Assembly (NCBI RefSeq): GCF_006442205.1
Contig: NZ_VFVR01000002.1
Span: forward strand, 434,001-498,000
Direction: 5' to 3'
Source: Mesorhizobium sp. B2-3-12
Lineage (GTDB): Bacteria > Pseudomonadota > Alphaproteobacteria > Rhizobiales > Rhizobiaceae
DNA length: 64,000 nt
The position numbers and the translations under genes are program-made. Below, one piece after another: positions 54,362-63,429 of the stretch (position 1 is its first letter; every line of letters begins with the position of its first letter). Below the pieces are notes generated by a model. It was not told the origin of the DNA and did no database searches. It saw only the letters and a list, made by a program, of their open reading frames with translations.

Positions 54362-55106
54362 AGGGGTAATCGACGCCTATCAGGAAAAGTCCGTCGGGCG
54401 GCGCCACCTGGCCGCAGGCGGCGCGGTCGCGCGCCTCGAGCGCGGCCTTGAGGTCGCCTGATGTCCAGCCGCCGTCGCCGACCCGCTTGAGCGAGCCGAC
54501 CATGGAGCGCACCTGATTGTGCAGAAAGGAGCGCGCCGAGGCTCTTACCTCGATCACGTCGCCCGTCCGGCTGACATCGAGCCGCTCCAGCGTCCTGACC
54601 GGGCTGTTTGCCTGGCACTGGGTCGAGCGGAAGGTGGTGAAGTCGTGTCGTCCGAGCAGGAGCTTCGCGGCTTCATGCATGGCGGCTGCATCGAGCCGCT
54701 TCGGTACCCACCACACCTTGCCCTTTTCCAGTGCCGAGGGCGCGCGCCGGTTGAGGACACGGTAGAGATAGTGCCGGCCGGTGGCCGAGAAGCGGGCGTC
54801 GAATTCGTCGGGGACGACCGCGGCCTTCAGCACGGCAATGCGCGCGCCGGCCGCCTGCAGATGGGCGTTGATGGCGTCGCGCACCTTGTCGCCCGACCAT
54901 GCCTTGGCAAGGTCGACATGCGCGACTTGGGCGGTCGCATGCACGCCGGCGTCGGTGCGGCCGGCGGCGCGCAAGCGGACCTCTTCGCCGCTGAATTTCT
55001 CGACGGCCTGCTCGATCGCCTGCTGCACCGAAGGCTGATCAGCCTGGTGCTGCCAGCCGGCAAACAGGCTGCCGTCATATTCGATATCGAGGCGAAAACG
55101 CGGCAT
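54360..55106 (-). CDS. truA: tRNA pseudouridine(38-40) synthase TruA
   Basis: This 248-residue enzyme modifies the anticodon stem. The catalytic Asp is D52 in [15 protein letters not shown]. It starts [19 protein letters not shown] and includes HYLYRVLNR and [17 protein letters not shown], all typical. It is the last gene of a minus-strand series def-vapBC-fmt-GNAT-truA. Confidence 0.96.
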   Translation of the reverse strand: MPRFRLDIEYDGSLFAGWQHQADQPSVQQAIEQAVEKFSGEEVRLRAAGRTDAGVHATAQVAHVDLAKAWSGDKVRDAINAHLQAAGARIAVLKAAVVPDEFDARFSATGRHYLYRVLNRRAPSALEKGKVWWVPKRLDAAAMHEAAKLLLGRHDFTTFRSTQCQANSPVRTLERLDVSRTGDVIEVRASARSFLHNQVRSMVGSLKRVGDGGWTSGDLKAALEARDRAACGQVAPPDGLFLIGVDYP

Positions 55107-55129
55107 GCCGGTCGGCTATACGCTCTCGC

Positions 55130-55636
55130 CTAGGCGGCGAGAGCGGTGAAGGCGGAGGCGTAGACCAGCCTGCCGGCTTCGGGCGCGTCGCCCCAGGCAA
55201 GCGCCTGCAGCGCTTCGCCCTGGTATTCGCTTTCGAAGTTCTCGGCACGCGCATGGCTGTAGCCGAAACGGCCGTAATAGGCCGGATCACCCAGCACCAC
55301 GGCCAACGTCTCGCCAGCGTCCTTGAGCCGGATGTGAGCCTCGCGGATCAGCGCGCCGCCAATGCCGGAGCCGTGAAAAGACGGTTCCACCGCCAATGGC
55401 GCCAGCGCCACGGCGGCGAAGCTCTTGCCGCCGCTCTGGACGAACAGCCGCGAAAACAGGATGTGGCCGACGGCCTGGCCGTCTTCTTCCGCCACCAGTT
55501 CGACGACGGCATCACCGCCCGTCACCAACGCGTCGACCAGCCCGGCCTCCGCCTGCTGGCCGAACGCGTGTTCCTCGACGAGGCGAATGGCCTCGCGGTC
55601 CCGCGGCGTCGCCGCGCGTATCGACATCATGCTCAT
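55130..55636 (-). CDS. GNAT family N-acetyltransferase
   Basis: This 168-residue GCN5-type acetyltransferase has the acetyl-CoA P-loop region [20 protein letters not shown] (Q/R-x-x-G-x-G/A in the form HGSGIGGAL) and a following [14 protein letters not shown]. It is similar to the E. coli YhbS/predicted acetyltransferase subgroup. Its start overlaps the fmt stop (ATGA), so it is coupled to fmt. Substrate unknown. Confidence 0.88.
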   Translation of the reverse strand: MSMMSIRAATPRDREAIRLVEEHAFGQQAEAGLVDALVTGGDAVVELVAEEDGQAVGHILFSRLFVQSGGKSFAAVALAPLAVEPSFHGSGIGGALIREAHIRLKDAGETLAVVLGDPAYYGRFGYSHARAENFESEYQGEALQALAWGDAPEAGRLVYASAFTALAA

Positions 55637-56586
55637 GAGAATTTCAGTCCTTTTTCGATCTTGGCTCCGCGCAGGAATTCCGACGCGGCGGCGGGCTTTC
55701 CGCCCGCACGTTGAACTTCGACCAGCCTGATCGCGCCTTTTCCGCAGGCGACCGTCAGCCGGTCATCGAGAATTCCTCCCGACTCGCCCAAATCTTCCGA
55801 AAGCGACAGGCCCCCGGACAGCGTCGAGCGAAGCAGCTTCAGCCGCTCCATGCGGCCGCCAATTTCAATCTCGGACCAGGCGCCGGGAAAGGGCGACAGG
55901 CCGCGAACGCTATTGTGGACCTCGACAGCAGGCCGTGTCCAATCCAAGCGCGTCTCGGATTTATCGATTTTCCTGGCGTAAGTCACCCCGTCTACCGCCT
56001 GCGCGGTAAATGTCAGGGTGCTCTCTTCCAGCCGCGCCAGCGCTTCCACCATCAGGGCCGCGCCAATGCTCATCAACCGATCATGCAGATCGCCGGCTGT
56101 CATATCGGGGTCGATGGCGCATTTTTCAAGCAATCCCACCGGACCGGTGTCGAGGCCCTCCTCCATGCGCATCACCATCATGCCGGTCTCCGTGTCGCCG
56201 GCCATGATGGCGCGCTGGATGGGAGCGGCGCCGCGCCAGCGCGGCAAGAGCGAGGCGTGGCCGTTGACGCAGCCAAGCCGGGGCGCCCCCAAAACCGCCT
56301 TCGGCAACAGCAAGCCATAGGCGACCACCACGGCGATATCGGCGTCGAGCGCGGCAAAAGCGGTCTGCTCGGCCTCGCCTTTCAGAGATGTCGGCGTGCG
56401 CACCTCGATGCCCAGTCGCTCGGCCTCGCGCTGCACAGGAGATGGCGTCAGTTCCAGCCCGCGCCGGCCCGCGGCGCGCGGCGGCTGCGTATAAACAGCT
56501 GCTATCTCATGTCCGGCTTCAGCAATGGCGCGCAGCGTCGGCACCGAAAACTCCGGCGTGCCCATGAAGATGACGCGAAGGGGCAT
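55633..56586 (-). CDS. fmt: Methionyl-tRNA formyltransferase
   Basis: This 317-residue enzyme formylates initiator Met-tRNA using 10-formyltetrahydrofolate. It has [20 protein letters not shown] at the N-terminus, the catalytic region [20 protein letters not shown] with its Asn-His, [15 protein letters not shown] and the C-terminal tRNA-binding beta domain around [14 protein letters not shown] precedes the ATG at 56586. Its usual upstream partner def is separated here by a toxin-antitoxin pair. Confidence 0.96.
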   Translation of the reverse strand: MPLRVIFMGTPEFSVPTLRAIAEAGHEIAAVYTQPPRAAGRRGLELTPSPVQREAERLGIEVRTPTSLKGEAEQTAFAALDADIAVVVAYGLLLPKAVLGAPRLGCVNGHASLLPRWRGAAPIQRAIMAGDTETGMMVMRMEEGLDTGPVGLLEKCAIDPDMTAGDLHDRLMSIGAALMVEALARLEESTLTFTAQAVDGVTYARKIDKSETRLDWTRPAVEVHNSVRGLSPFPGAWSEIEIGGRMERLKLLRSTLSGGLSLSEDLGESGGILDDRLTVACGKGAIRLVEVQRAGGKPAAASEFLRGAKIEKGLKFS

Positions 56587-56624
56587 TTTTCTTCCGTGGT
56601 CTTTCTCTGCTTGCACGAGCCGGT

Positions 56625-57050
56625 TCAGGCAACCGCTTCAAACGGGTTTACGAGCTTCAGGTCAAGCCCGTCGAAGTCGCGGACATTGCGGGTCGCCAGC
56701 GTAGCGTCATGCGCGAGGCAGATCGAGGCGATCATGGCGTCCGGAAGGCTGATAGGGCGGCCGATCCTTTCCCGCGCCGCCCGGAGCTTGCCGGCAAGAC
56801 GGGGGATGGAGCCAGCAAATTCGACGACGCGACCGGAGAACTGCTTCGAGATCAGGTGATCGAGAGCACGGACATGACGATCGGAACCGGTCTTGTTCAG
56901 AAACCTTTCGGCACCGAAGGATTGCTCCATGACGACGGGGCCGCACAGATACAAGTCGAGCAACTCCTGTTTGCGAAACCATTCGACCACGTTCGCATCG
57001 GGTGCCATCCTGCTCGTTTCGGAAATGACGTTGGTATCGAGGACGATCAC
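56625..57050 (-). CDS. VapC/FitB-type PIN-domain toxin
   Basis: This 141-residue PIN ribonuclease has acidic active-site residues visible in [14 protein letters not shown] (Asp), FGAERFL (Glu) and [15 protein letters not shown] (Asp), then [10 protein letters not shown] (Asp). Such toxins cut tRNA or rRNA when freed from the antitoxin. The start is a GTG at 57050, overlapping the antitoxin stop by 4 bases (GTGA). The motif set matches the FitB subgroup. It is followed 38 bases later by fmt. Confidence 0.9.
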   Translation of the reverse strand: MIVLDTNVISETSRMAPDANVVEWFRKQELLDLYLCGPVVMEQSFGAERFLNKTGSDRHVRALDHLISKQFSGRVVEFAGSIPRLAGKLRAARERIGRPISLPDAMIASICLAHDATLATRNVRDFDGLDLKLVNPFEAVA

Positions 57051-57334
57051 TCGAAATCCTCGACCGCTCGCCCGAAGTCGCGTTTTCTCTCCGCTTCGAT
57101 TTCTTCCATGATCTCGGCGAACTCGTCGTCGACCGCATTCTCGGCCGCGAACGCGGAGCGAATGTTGTCCCATGCCGACAGACCAGGCTCTGGCTTGGCC
57201 TCCTTTTCGGCGACCATGCCCTTACGCAAAAGATCGATCGCCTTGCCGGATAAGCTTTGGCCGCCGCTTCGCGCAGCTTGTTCGATTTCGCGTTTCAACG
57301 GTTCGGGGATGTCCCTGATCAGCATATCGCCCAT
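57047..57334 (-). CDS. FitA/VapB-type antitoxin (ribbon-helix-helix)
   Basis: This 95-residue protein has an N-terminal RHH DNA-binding region (MLIRDIPEPLKREIEQAARS) and a C-terminal acidic tail (about 55-95, rich in Glu/Asp) for toxin binding. GGAGGG lies just before the ATG at 57334; a second Met lies three codons in. A perfect palindrome, TGATATC-GGT-GATATCA, lies 15 bases upstream and is a likely autoregulatory operator. Confidence 0.88.
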   Translation of the reverse strand: MGDMLIRDIPEPLKREIEQAARSGGQSLSGKAIDLLRKGMVAEKEAKPEPGLSAWDNIRSAFAAENAVDDEFAEIMEEIEAERKRDFGRAVEDFE

Positions 57335-57349
57335 GCAACCCTCCAGCGT

Positions 57350-57366
57350 TGATATCGGTGATATCA
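57350..57366. promoter_or_regulatory. Operator of the toxin-antitoxin pair
   Basis: TGATATC-GGT-GATATCA, a perfect 17-bp palindrome just upstream of the antitoxin start. RHH antitoxins of this class bind such sites with the toxin to repress their own promoter. Confidence 0.75.
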
Positions 57367-57412
57367 CGATAAGGGTTGCGGCTCAATGGGAGTCTACGCT
57401 GTCGATCCGCGC

Positions 57413-57943
57413 CTATCCGACCAGCTTGCCAGGCGCCTTGTCCTTGGCGAGCTTCCTGAACTTCTTCACCACCATGTCGCGCTTCAGCTTCGAGATGTGG
57501 TCGATGAACAGTACGCCGTTAAGATGGTCGATCTCGTGCTGCAGGCAGGTCGCCATCAGCCCTTCGGCCTGCATCTCCCGCAGCGTGCCGTCGCGGTCGA
57601 GATATTTGACCCGCACCGAAGCCGGGCGTTCGACCTCGGCATAATAGTCCGGGATCGACAGGCAACCTTCCTCGTAGACGGACCGCGCGTCGGCGCTTTC
57701 GAGAATTTCGGGGTTGATGAAGACGTGGGGCGCGGGCGTTTCGTCTTCCTTGGCGAGGTCGATCACCAGCATGCGCAGCGGCTCGCCGATCTGGATCGCC
57801 GCCAGCCCGATGCCGGGCGCGTCATACATGGTCGCCAGCATGTCGTCGGCCAGTTTGCGCAAGGGCGCATCGACGCGCTCCACCGGCTTGGAAACCTGGC
57901 GCAGGATGGGGTCGGGAAGGATGATGAGCGGCTTGATCGGCAT
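57413..57943 (-). CDS. def: Peptide deformylase
   Basis: This 176-residue metal-dependent enzyme removes the formyl group from new proteins. The three motifs are complete: GIGLAAIQ (44-51), EGCLS with C96, and QHEIDHLNG with H138, E139 and H142. It lies first in the minus-strand series, before the toxin-antitoxin pair and fmt. The length is usual for class I enzymes. Confidence 0.96.
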   Translation of the reverse strand: MPIKPLIILPDPILRQVSKPVERVDAPLRKLADDMLATMYDAPGIGLAAIQIGEPLRMLVIDLAKEDETPAPHVFINPEILESADARSVYEEGCLSIPDYYAEVERPASVRVKYLDRDGTLREMQAEGLMATCLQHEIDHLNGVLFIDHISKLKRDMVVKKFRKLAKDKAPGKLVG

Positions 57944-58046
57944 GGCGCTTCACCTAAGACCTCCAAGGAAAGGCGTCAACCGGTGCGCCTGCGTCTCGTT
58001 CACGTTTTGATCTGTGCCAGCGTGCCGAATCGGTTATGCTGTCCAC

Positions 58047-59300
58047 ATGAATGATCTGAGCACCATCCTTTCGGAGCCCGTCGCGCGGCTTGGCGCCTCG
58101 ACAATCACGCTCGGCCACGCACTGGCCTTCGGCGCGTTGCTGTTTCTCGGCTTGTTCATAGCGCTCGTCGTTGCGCTGTGGCGGTCGGCCAAGGCCCGCA
58201 CGGTGGCTGCCGCGGAAGCCGCCGACCATGCCCGTGACGCCGAGGCGCGGATGGCCGGCATTCTCCAATCCCAGGCCGAGATGCAGGGCCGCATGGGCGC
58301 CATCGCCGAAGTGTTCGGCGCCCGCCAGGCCGAATTGACGCAGTCGATCGGCCAGCGTCTCGACGCCATGACCGGCCGCATCGGCCAGACCATGACAGAA
58401 CAGACCAAATCCACCCATGAAAGCCTGGCGAAACTGCAGGAGCGGCTGGCGGTCATCGACACCGCGCAAGGCAACATCCAGTCGCTGGCCGGCCAGGTGG
58501 TGCAACTGCAGGCGATCCTCTCCAACAAGCAGACGCGCGGCGCCTTCGGCCAGTCGCGCATGGAGGCGATCGTCGCCGACGGCCTGCCGCACGGCGCGTA
58601 TGAATTCCAGGCGACACTGTCGAACGGCAGCCGGCCGGATTGCCTGGTGAAAATGCCGAACGGCGCGCCGTCGCTGGCCATCGACGCCAAATTTCCGCTG
58701 GAGGCTTGGAATGCCATCCGCGCCGCCGATGGCGTCGACCTGCAGAAGGTCGCGGCCCAGGCGTTTCGCCGCGATATCGAGATCCACGTCCGCGACATTT
58801 CGGAAAAATACCTGCTCCAGGGCGAAACCCAGGACACCGCCTTCATGTTCGTGCCGTCGGAATCGGTGTTTGCCGAGATCCACGAGAATTTCGAAGCGGT
58901 TGTCCAGAAGGCGCACCGCGCCCGCGTCGTCATCGTCTCGCCTTCTCTCTTGATGCTGTCGATCCAGGTCATCCAGTCGATCCTCAAGGATGCCCGCATG
59001 CGCGAGCAGGCGCATCTTATCCAGGGCGAAGTCATCCGGCTGATGGAGGACGTCCAGCGTGTCGACGAGCGGGTGCGCAAATTGCAGGGCCATTTCGGCC
59101 AGTCTGCCAAGGACATCGAAGACATCCTCGTCTCGACCTCGAAAGTGACCAAGCGCGGCCAGAAGATCGAGGCGCTGGAATTCGGGGAAGGCGAGCCCGA
59201 CGCCCCGCGCGGCGGCGCCACCAAAGTGGAGGCCGCACCGCGGGTGGCCGATTCCAAGACCGGACAGCTGAGGTTGAGGGTCGTCGAAGGCGACGACTGA
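58047..59300 (+). CDS. rmuC: DNA recombination protein RmuC
   Basis: This 417-residue protein has an N-terminal transmembrane helix (about 25-50), a coiled-coil region (60-150, with AEADHARDAEARMAG-type heptads), and the RmuC nuclease-like domain: LAIDAKFPLEAWNAI, FMFVPSESVFAEIHENF and SPSLLMLSIQVIQSILKDA. RmuC limits recombination at inverted repeats in E. coli by an unknown mechanism. The ATG at 58047 is used; a longer in-frame version has no support. A structured element follows. Confidence 0.93.
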   Translation: MNDLSTILSEPVARLGASTITLGHALAFGALLFLGLFIALVVALWRSAKARTVAAAEAADHARDAEARMAGILQSQAEMQGRMGAIAEVFGARQAELTQSIGQRLDAMTGRIGQTMTEQTKSTHESLAKLQERLAVIDTAQGNIQSLAGQVVQLQAILSNKQTRGAFGQSRMEAIVADGLPHGAYEFQATLSNGSRPDCLVKMPNGAPSLAIDAKFPLEAWNAIRAADGVDLQKVAAQAFRRDIEIHVRDISEKYLLQGETQDTAFMFVPSESVFAEIHENFEAVVQKAHRARVVIVSPSLLMLSIQVIQSILKDARMREQAHLIQGEVIRLMEDVQRVDERVRKLQGHFGQSAKDIEDILVSTSKVTKRGQKIEALEFGEGEPDAPRGGATKVEAAPRVADSKTGQLRLRVVEGDD

Positions 59301-59308
59301 GAGGGGAG

Positions 59309-59374
59309 CAATTCCAGGAAAACCGCGCTGCGGTTTTCCCGGAAGAAGCGCGTAGCGCTTCCCCTTGGGAATTG
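59309..59374. repeat. Structured element after rmuC (outer stem plus two hairpins)
   Basis: The outer arms CAATTCC (59309-59315) and GGAATTG (59368-59374) enclose two hairpins: GGAAAACCGC-GCT-GCGGTTTTCC (59317-59339) and AAGCGC-GTA-GCGCTT (59346-59360). The left end is shared with 30081-30094. It is a dispersed rhizobial palindromic repeat by appearance, and may terminate rmuC. Confidence 0.75.
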
Positions 59375-59389
59375 GGTGAGAGACAGGAG

Positions 59390-59794
59390 CTACTGCTCCT
59401 CCACCGTCGTCATGCCCTCGAATTCCGGAAGCCAGTGCAACGCCGACCGGTGCCATTTCTGGTGTCTGGGGATCAAGTCCTGGCGCTGCCGCGAGGTGCC
59501 GACCCTGATCCCATAGACCTTCGGACCGTCGCCGACCGATGTCGCATAAAGGTGCGAACCGCAGTCGGCGCAAAAAGCCTGGGTTCGCCTGGCGCCGCTC
59601 GCCACGATCTTGATATAGATTTTCGGTGTACCCCTTGTGATCCGGTACTGATCCTCCGGCGCGGGAACGGTGACGCGAAACGCCGTGCCGGTCAGTTGTT
59701 GGCAATCGGTACAATGACAGATGGAGGTCTTTTCCGGGTCGACCTCCGCCTCATAGGCGATGGCACCACAATGACAGCCGCCGTCAATCTTCAT
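59390..59794 (-). CDS. GFA family (glutathione-dependent formaldehyde-activating-like) protein
   Basis: This 134-residue zinc-binding protein has GGCHCGAIAYEAEVD at the N-terminus, SICHCTDCQQLTGTAFRVTV in the middle and FCADCGSHLY toward the end, the cysteine pattern of the GFA fold. Most such proteins have unknown functions despite the name. The ATG at 59794 (MKIDGGCHC) is used because GGAGGA lies 6 bases before it; an ATG two codons earlier lies too close to that site. Confidence 0.92.
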   Translation of the reverse strand: MKIDGGCHCGAIAYEAEVDPEKTSICHCTDCQQLTGTAFRVTVPAPEDQYRITRGTPKIYIKIVASGARRTQAFCADCGSHLYATSVGDGPKVYGIRVGTSRQRQDLIPRHQKWHRSALHWLPEFEGMTTVEEQ

Positions 59795-59907
59795 CGTCAT
59801 TCCTCCAAATCGTTTGGCTGATCTTAGCGGCGCAGGGAGGCGAGGCAACGGCGCGGCGCTGGTCCAGAGGCCAGGGCATGATCACGAAGAGGGTTTCGGG
59901 GTCATGC

Positions 59908-60867
59908 TCAACTTTCTCCTGACGCGGATTCGATCACCTTGCGCCGTTTTTCCCAGGTGCCTGACGTCTGCGGTTTGACGAACAGCCGCGTGATCTCAGG
60001 CATTTCCTTCCTCAGCCGCGCCTCGATGCGCTCGACACAGGCCTCGATCTCCGGCGCCGCCAGATGGTCCTCGAACTCGACGCTGAGGGCGGCAACGATC
60101 TCTTCCGGTCCCATATGCACCGTCAGCACACCGTTCGCTCGCTGCACCGCCGGATCCTGCTGGACGATTGCCAGCACCTTCCTCTGCACCTCGGGCGAGG
60201 CCGGCTCGCCGATGAGCAGGCCCTTGCTTTCGCGCGCCAGGAAAATCGCCGTGGCGCCGAGTATGAGGGCGATGCCGATGGAGGCGGCGCCGTCGATTTC
60301 GGGCATTTCCAGCAGTTCCGCCGCAAGGATTCCGGCGAAGGCGACGATCAGGCCGAGCAGGGCGGCGCTGTCCTCGAACAGCACCGTGTAGACGCTCGGA
60401 TCCTTGCTCGACTGCACCGCTGTCAGCCAATCCTGCTTGCCCTTCTGCTTGCGGAATTCCTTCAGCGCCACCAGCCAGGAGCTGCCTTCGAACAAAAAGG
60501 ACAGGCCGAGCACGATATAGTTGACCTTGACGTTGGCGACCGGTTCAGGCGCCATGATGTGGGTGATGCCCTCGTAGAGCGACACGCCGGCGCCCAGCGC
60601 GAAGACGAGAAGGGCGACGATGAAGCTCCAGAAATAGAGTTCGCGGCCATGGCCAAGCGGATGCGTACGGTCGGCTGGGCGCGCGGCCCGGTGCATGCCG
60701 TAGAGCAGCAGGCCGCCATTGCCGGTATCGACCAGCGAATGCACGCCTTCCGACAGCATTGCCGAACTGCCGGTGAAAAAGGCGGCGGCGAACTTGGTCA
60801 GCGCTATGGCAAGATTGCCGGCCAGCGCCGCATAGATGACCGTTTTGGAGCCGCCGTGCCCTGCCAT
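59908..60867 (-). CDS. Cation diffusion facilitator family transporter
   Basis: This 319-residue protein has six hydrophobic helices and the CDF-type SSAMLSEGVHSLVDTGNGGL in helix 2 with the metal-binding His/Asp pattern, and TVLFEDSAALLGLIVAF in helix 5, then a C-terminal cytoplasmic domain (about 230-319) with TVHMGPEEIVAALSVEF. It resembles the ZNT9-like subgroup. It probably exports a divalent cation such as zinc, cobalt or manganese; specificity is not readable. Confidence 0.9.
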   Translation of the reverse strand: MAGHGGSKTVIYAALAGNLAIALTKFAAAFFTGSSAMLSEGVHSLVDTGNGGLLLYGMHRAARPADRTHPLGHGRELYFWSFIVALLVFALGAGVSLYEGITHIMAPEPVANVKVNYIVLGLSFLFEGSSWLVALKEFRKQKGKQDWLTAVQSSKDPSVYTVLFEDSAALLGLIVAFAGILAAELLEMPEIDGAASIGIALILGATAIFLARESKGLLIGEPASPEVQRKVLAIVQQDPAVQRANGVLTVHMGPEEIVAALSVEFEDHLAAPEIEACVERIEARLRKEMPEITRLFVKPQTSGTWEKRRKVIESASGES

Positions 60868-60985
60868 GCAGGTTTGTCCCCTTCAAGTACAGTGTAGCTG
60901 CCCCGCCGCCGAAGCTCCACAGCCATCACAACGCACCAATCCCCGGGTCGTTCAAAGTCTTCGAAAAATCCGAAGGAACCGCCGG

Positions 60986-61795
60986 CTATTCCTGAATCTC
61001 GTCGGTCCACACCTTGAAGCCGGCGAGTGTCCCTGGTCCGAAAATATGGGTCAGCGGCACATCAGCGGCGTCGCGCCCGGAGGCGATCAGGATGCGCCCG
61101 ATACGTGGCGCGTTATTGCGTGGATCGAAAGCGTGCCAGCGGCCGCCGAGATAGACTTCCATCCAGGCGCAAAAATCCATGCTCGCCCAGGGCTTGGGCA
61201 TGCCGATGTCGCTAATATAGCCTGTGCAGTAGCGCGTCGGGATGTTGAGTGCCCGGCAGAAGGTGACGGCGAGATGCGCGAAGTCGCGGCACACGCCGCT
61301 CCGCTCGCGCCAGGCTTCGGCGGCGGTGCGCGTCACCCGTGCGTTGCCGTAGTCGAAGACGATGTGGTCATGGACGAAATCGCACACCGCCTGTACGCGC
61401 GGGATGCCGAGCGGCGTGTGGCCAAACAGCCGCCATGCCTCGTTTGCCAAGAGGTCGCTTTCGCAAAACCGGCTGGGCAGCAGGAACAGCAGTGTCTCCG
61501 CCGGCAGGTCGCGCACCTCGTGCTGCCACGCTGTGAGTTCGCCCATCTCGAATGTGCCGGGATCGCGAATCACCGCATCCGTGCCGAAAGTGAAACGCCC
61601 GGGGGGCGCGACGAACCGGTTGCACCAGTTGCCGAAACTGTCGCGATAACCCTGAATCGGGACTGGCGGGTTGGAGGTAAGGAAATCCGGGCGCTCGAGA
61701 TCGGAGGCACGGGAATAGTGGACATTGAGCATCGCGATGAGCGGCGTTTCCTGCGGAAAGTCGAAGCTCATCTCGCAGCCGATATGGATCCGCAT
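60986..61795 (-). CDS. Transglutaminase-like cysteine protease domain protein
   Basis: This 269-residue protein has an N-terminal beta domain with FVAPPGRFTFGTDAVI and a transglutaminase core in which the nucleophile is in ERSGVCRDFAHLAVTFCRAL and the His-Asp pair is in GGRWHAFDPRNNAPRIGR. Bacterial members usually act as proteases or peptide modifiers; no signal peptide is seen. Function unknown, class certain. Confidence 0.9.
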   Translation of the reverse strand: MRIHIGCEMSFDFPQETPLIAMLNVHYSRASDLERPDFLTSNPPVPIQGYRDSFGNWCNRFVAPPGRFTFGTDAVIRDPGTFEMGELTAWQHEVRDLPAETLLFLLPSRFCESDLLANEAWRLFGHTPLGIPRVQAVCDFVHDHIVFDYGNARVTRTAAEAWRERSGVCRDFAHLAVTFCRALNIPTRYCTGYISDIGMPKPWASMDFCAWMEVYLGGRWHAFDPRNNAPRIGRILIASGRDAADVPLTHIFGPGTLAGFKVWTDEIQE

Positions 61796-62006
61796 TGTCG
61801 TCCTGACCGGCCTGCCTGACGATCACCCGGCGGTGCGCGGGTCGATGCTGCAGCGCGAAGACAACCATGGCATGGACCGCCGGGGTTTACGAGCAAATTA
61901 GAAACCGGTTGAAAGCGGCCGGCCGGGGGCCGTGACAGGCGCTCCCCCCTTGCGGCAAAGCGTTTCTCTTGTTTCACTTCGCTTCCCGCAACTGGAGGAA
62001 CGAATC

Positions 62007-62132
62007 ATGGCTAAAGGTGCGATGAAGGCAGGCAAGGAAGCCCGCAAACCAAAGAAAGACGCCAAGAAGCCTGTAGCCGCTCCGGCCCTGAAGGCGCCGC
62101 CGGTCAAGGCAATGAGGATCAAGGAAAAATAG
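62007..62132 (+). CDS. Short lysine/alanine-rich basic protein
   Basis: This 41-residue protein starts MAKGAMKAGKEARKPKKDAK and ends VKAMRIKEK, with a strong GGAGGAA site 6 bases upstream. The composition (Lys, Ala, Pro) resembles small nucleic-acid-binding or histone-like tails. No domain is recognised; whether it is a conserved protein cannot be told here. The clear ribosome binding site and following hairpin support a real gene. Confidence 0.65.
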   Translation: MAKGAMKAGKEARKPKKDAKKPVAAPALKAPPVKAMRIKEK

Positions 62133-62158
62133 ATCTCGTCAAGCGCGCATGGATTTCA

Positions 62159-62183
62159 CCGGCGGCGTTCCGAATGCCGCCGG
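62159..62183 (+). terminator. Hairpin after the short basic protein gene
   Basis: CCGGCGGC (62159-62166) and GCCGCCGG (62176-62183) form an 8-bp perfect stem with a 9-base loop; a weak T-rich stretch (GTTGTTGATT) follows. Confidence 0.6.
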
Positions 62184-62224
62184 CGAGTTGTTGATTGGGC
62201 GTTCAGACACCCTAGATCGACGAT

Positions 62225-62272
62225 GCGGGGACGACCTCGCATTTCCCGAAAATCCGGTTGGGACGGCCCGCC
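62225..62272 (+). promoter_or_regulatory. Guanidine-II (mini-ykkC) riboswitch candidate
   Basis: Two short hairpins have the ACGR tetraloops that define this class: GCGGGG-ACGA-CCTCGC (62225-62240) and GGG-ACGG-CCC (62260-62269), extended by outer GG/CC pairs (62256-62257, 62271-62272), with a 15-base linker. They lie 55-100 bases before a SugE/Gdx gene, the commonest target of this class. Guanidine binding by the two loops would turn on expression. Confidence 0.75.
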
Positions 62273-62326
62273 ATGGTTTGATTGAACAGCCGAAGACCTT
62301 TCGGATGTTCTGGATGGAGCGTTTCG

Positions 62327-62641
62327 ATGTCATGGATTCTTCTGTTTTTCGCCGGCCTGTTCGAAATCGGCTGGGCGATTGGCCTCAAATATACCGACGG
62401 CTTCACCCGGCTGGTTCCGACCGTGCTCACGGTCGCTTCGATGATCGTCAGCCTCACCTTGCTCGGCCTGGCGCTGAAGGCGCTGCCTGTCGGCACAGCC
62501 TATGCGGTGTGGACAGGCATCGGCACCGTCGGCACGGCGCTGCTCGGTATCTGGCTGCTGGGCGAGCCGGCGACGGCGATCAGGCTCGGCTGCATCGCGT
62601 TGATCGTCTGCGGTATCATAGGGCTGAAATTCGCGGCCTGA
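62327..62641 (+). CDS. gdx: SMR family guanidinium exporter (SugE/Gdx type)
   Basis: This 104-residue, four-helix small multidrug resistance protein starts [20 protein letters not shown], very close to E. coli SugE. The substrate-binding E13 and W16 are present, with S42 in the ASMIVS helix and the [15 protein letters not shown] stretch. The Gdx subtype exports guanidinium ion and not quaternary drugs. The start at 62327 has GGAG upstream. A guanidine-II riboswitch-like leader precedes it, which supports the subtype. Confidence 0.92.
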   Translation: MSWILLFFAGLFEIGWAIGLKYTDGFTRLVPTVLTVASMIVSLTLLGLALKALPVGTAYAVWTGIGTVGTALLGIWLLGEPATAIRLGCIALIVCGIIGLKFAA

Positions 62642-62779
62642 ACGGCCTTGGCCGCCGACAGACGATATCGATCGACATCCCTGGACGCAGGGAGGCTTCC
62701 CGTGGGCAACACCGACAAACGCGAAAAAGGGCCGCGCCTTGGCGCGTCCCTCATTCATCATCCGTCGAGGCGAGCGCTC

Positions 62780-63208
62780 CTAGCGACCCGTAAAGCCGGG
62801 CGGCGTCCTGCCGGTGCGCTGCTTGCGTGCCGCATAGCGCGCATCGCGCTTTGCCTTTCGCTCGGCTTCGTCGGCAAGCAAGCGAGCAATGCGCTCGGTC
62901 TCTTCAGCCTCCCGAACCTTGGCCTCGGCTTCCGCTGCCTCTTCGGCGGCGATGCGCGCCGCTTCGGCGGCGGCCTCGCGCTGGGCCTTCTCGGCCGCCT
63001 CGCGTGCCAGCTTTTCCTGCTTCAGCCTGGCCTTTTCGGCCTCGCGGATTTCACGGGCCGCAAGGATCGCCTTGCGTTCGGCCTGTCGCGCCAGCACGGC
63101 GGGATCGTCTGCTGCCGGCTTTGACTTGAAGCGCTCCAGAAGCGCCTTCTTTGCCTCGGTCGCGGCATTGCGCCGCTCGAAAATGTCTTTTTCCCTGTAG
63201 ATAGCCAA
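62780..63208 (-). CDS. Alanine/glutamate-rich coiled-coil protein (DUF6481-like)
   Basis: This 142-residue protein is predicted to be one long charged helix: Ala, Glu, Lys and Arg dominate, with segments such as EAEKARLKQEKLAREAAEKA and RLLADEAERKAKRDARYAAR. No signal peptide. The start is uncertain: TTG at 63208 has AAGGA at good spacing, while GTG at 63214 lies too near it. It resembles the DUF6481 family of rhizobia; function unknown. Confidence 0.7.
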   Translation of the reverse strand: MAIYREKDIFERRNAATEAKKALLERFKSKPAADDPAVLARQAERKAILAAREIREAEKARLKQEKLAREAAEKAQREAAAEAARIAAEEAAEAEAKVREAEETERIARLLADEAERKAKRDARYAARKQRTGRTPPGFTGR

Positions 63209-63429
63209 GTCCACTTCCTTGAAGTCTATTCGCGACGCTTACATACGCGCGAAAACCCGGAGTTCAAGCGCCAAAACGGTATGCCAGCCATGAAATTCCG
63301 GGATGTTGCACCGGGGAGACGCATTTCCCGCCGAAATCGACATGCACTGTTCACCAGCGGCCCTCTGGCGGCGCGATGGACGCGCCGCTACCTCTAGCGC
63401 AACAATCAACACACTGGGATGACATCCAA

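Noticed and set aside
62225-62272. Simple terminator or repeat hairpins before gdx
   Set aside because: The two stems are short, lack T runs and both carry ACGR loops, which points to mini-ykkC RNA and away from terminators.
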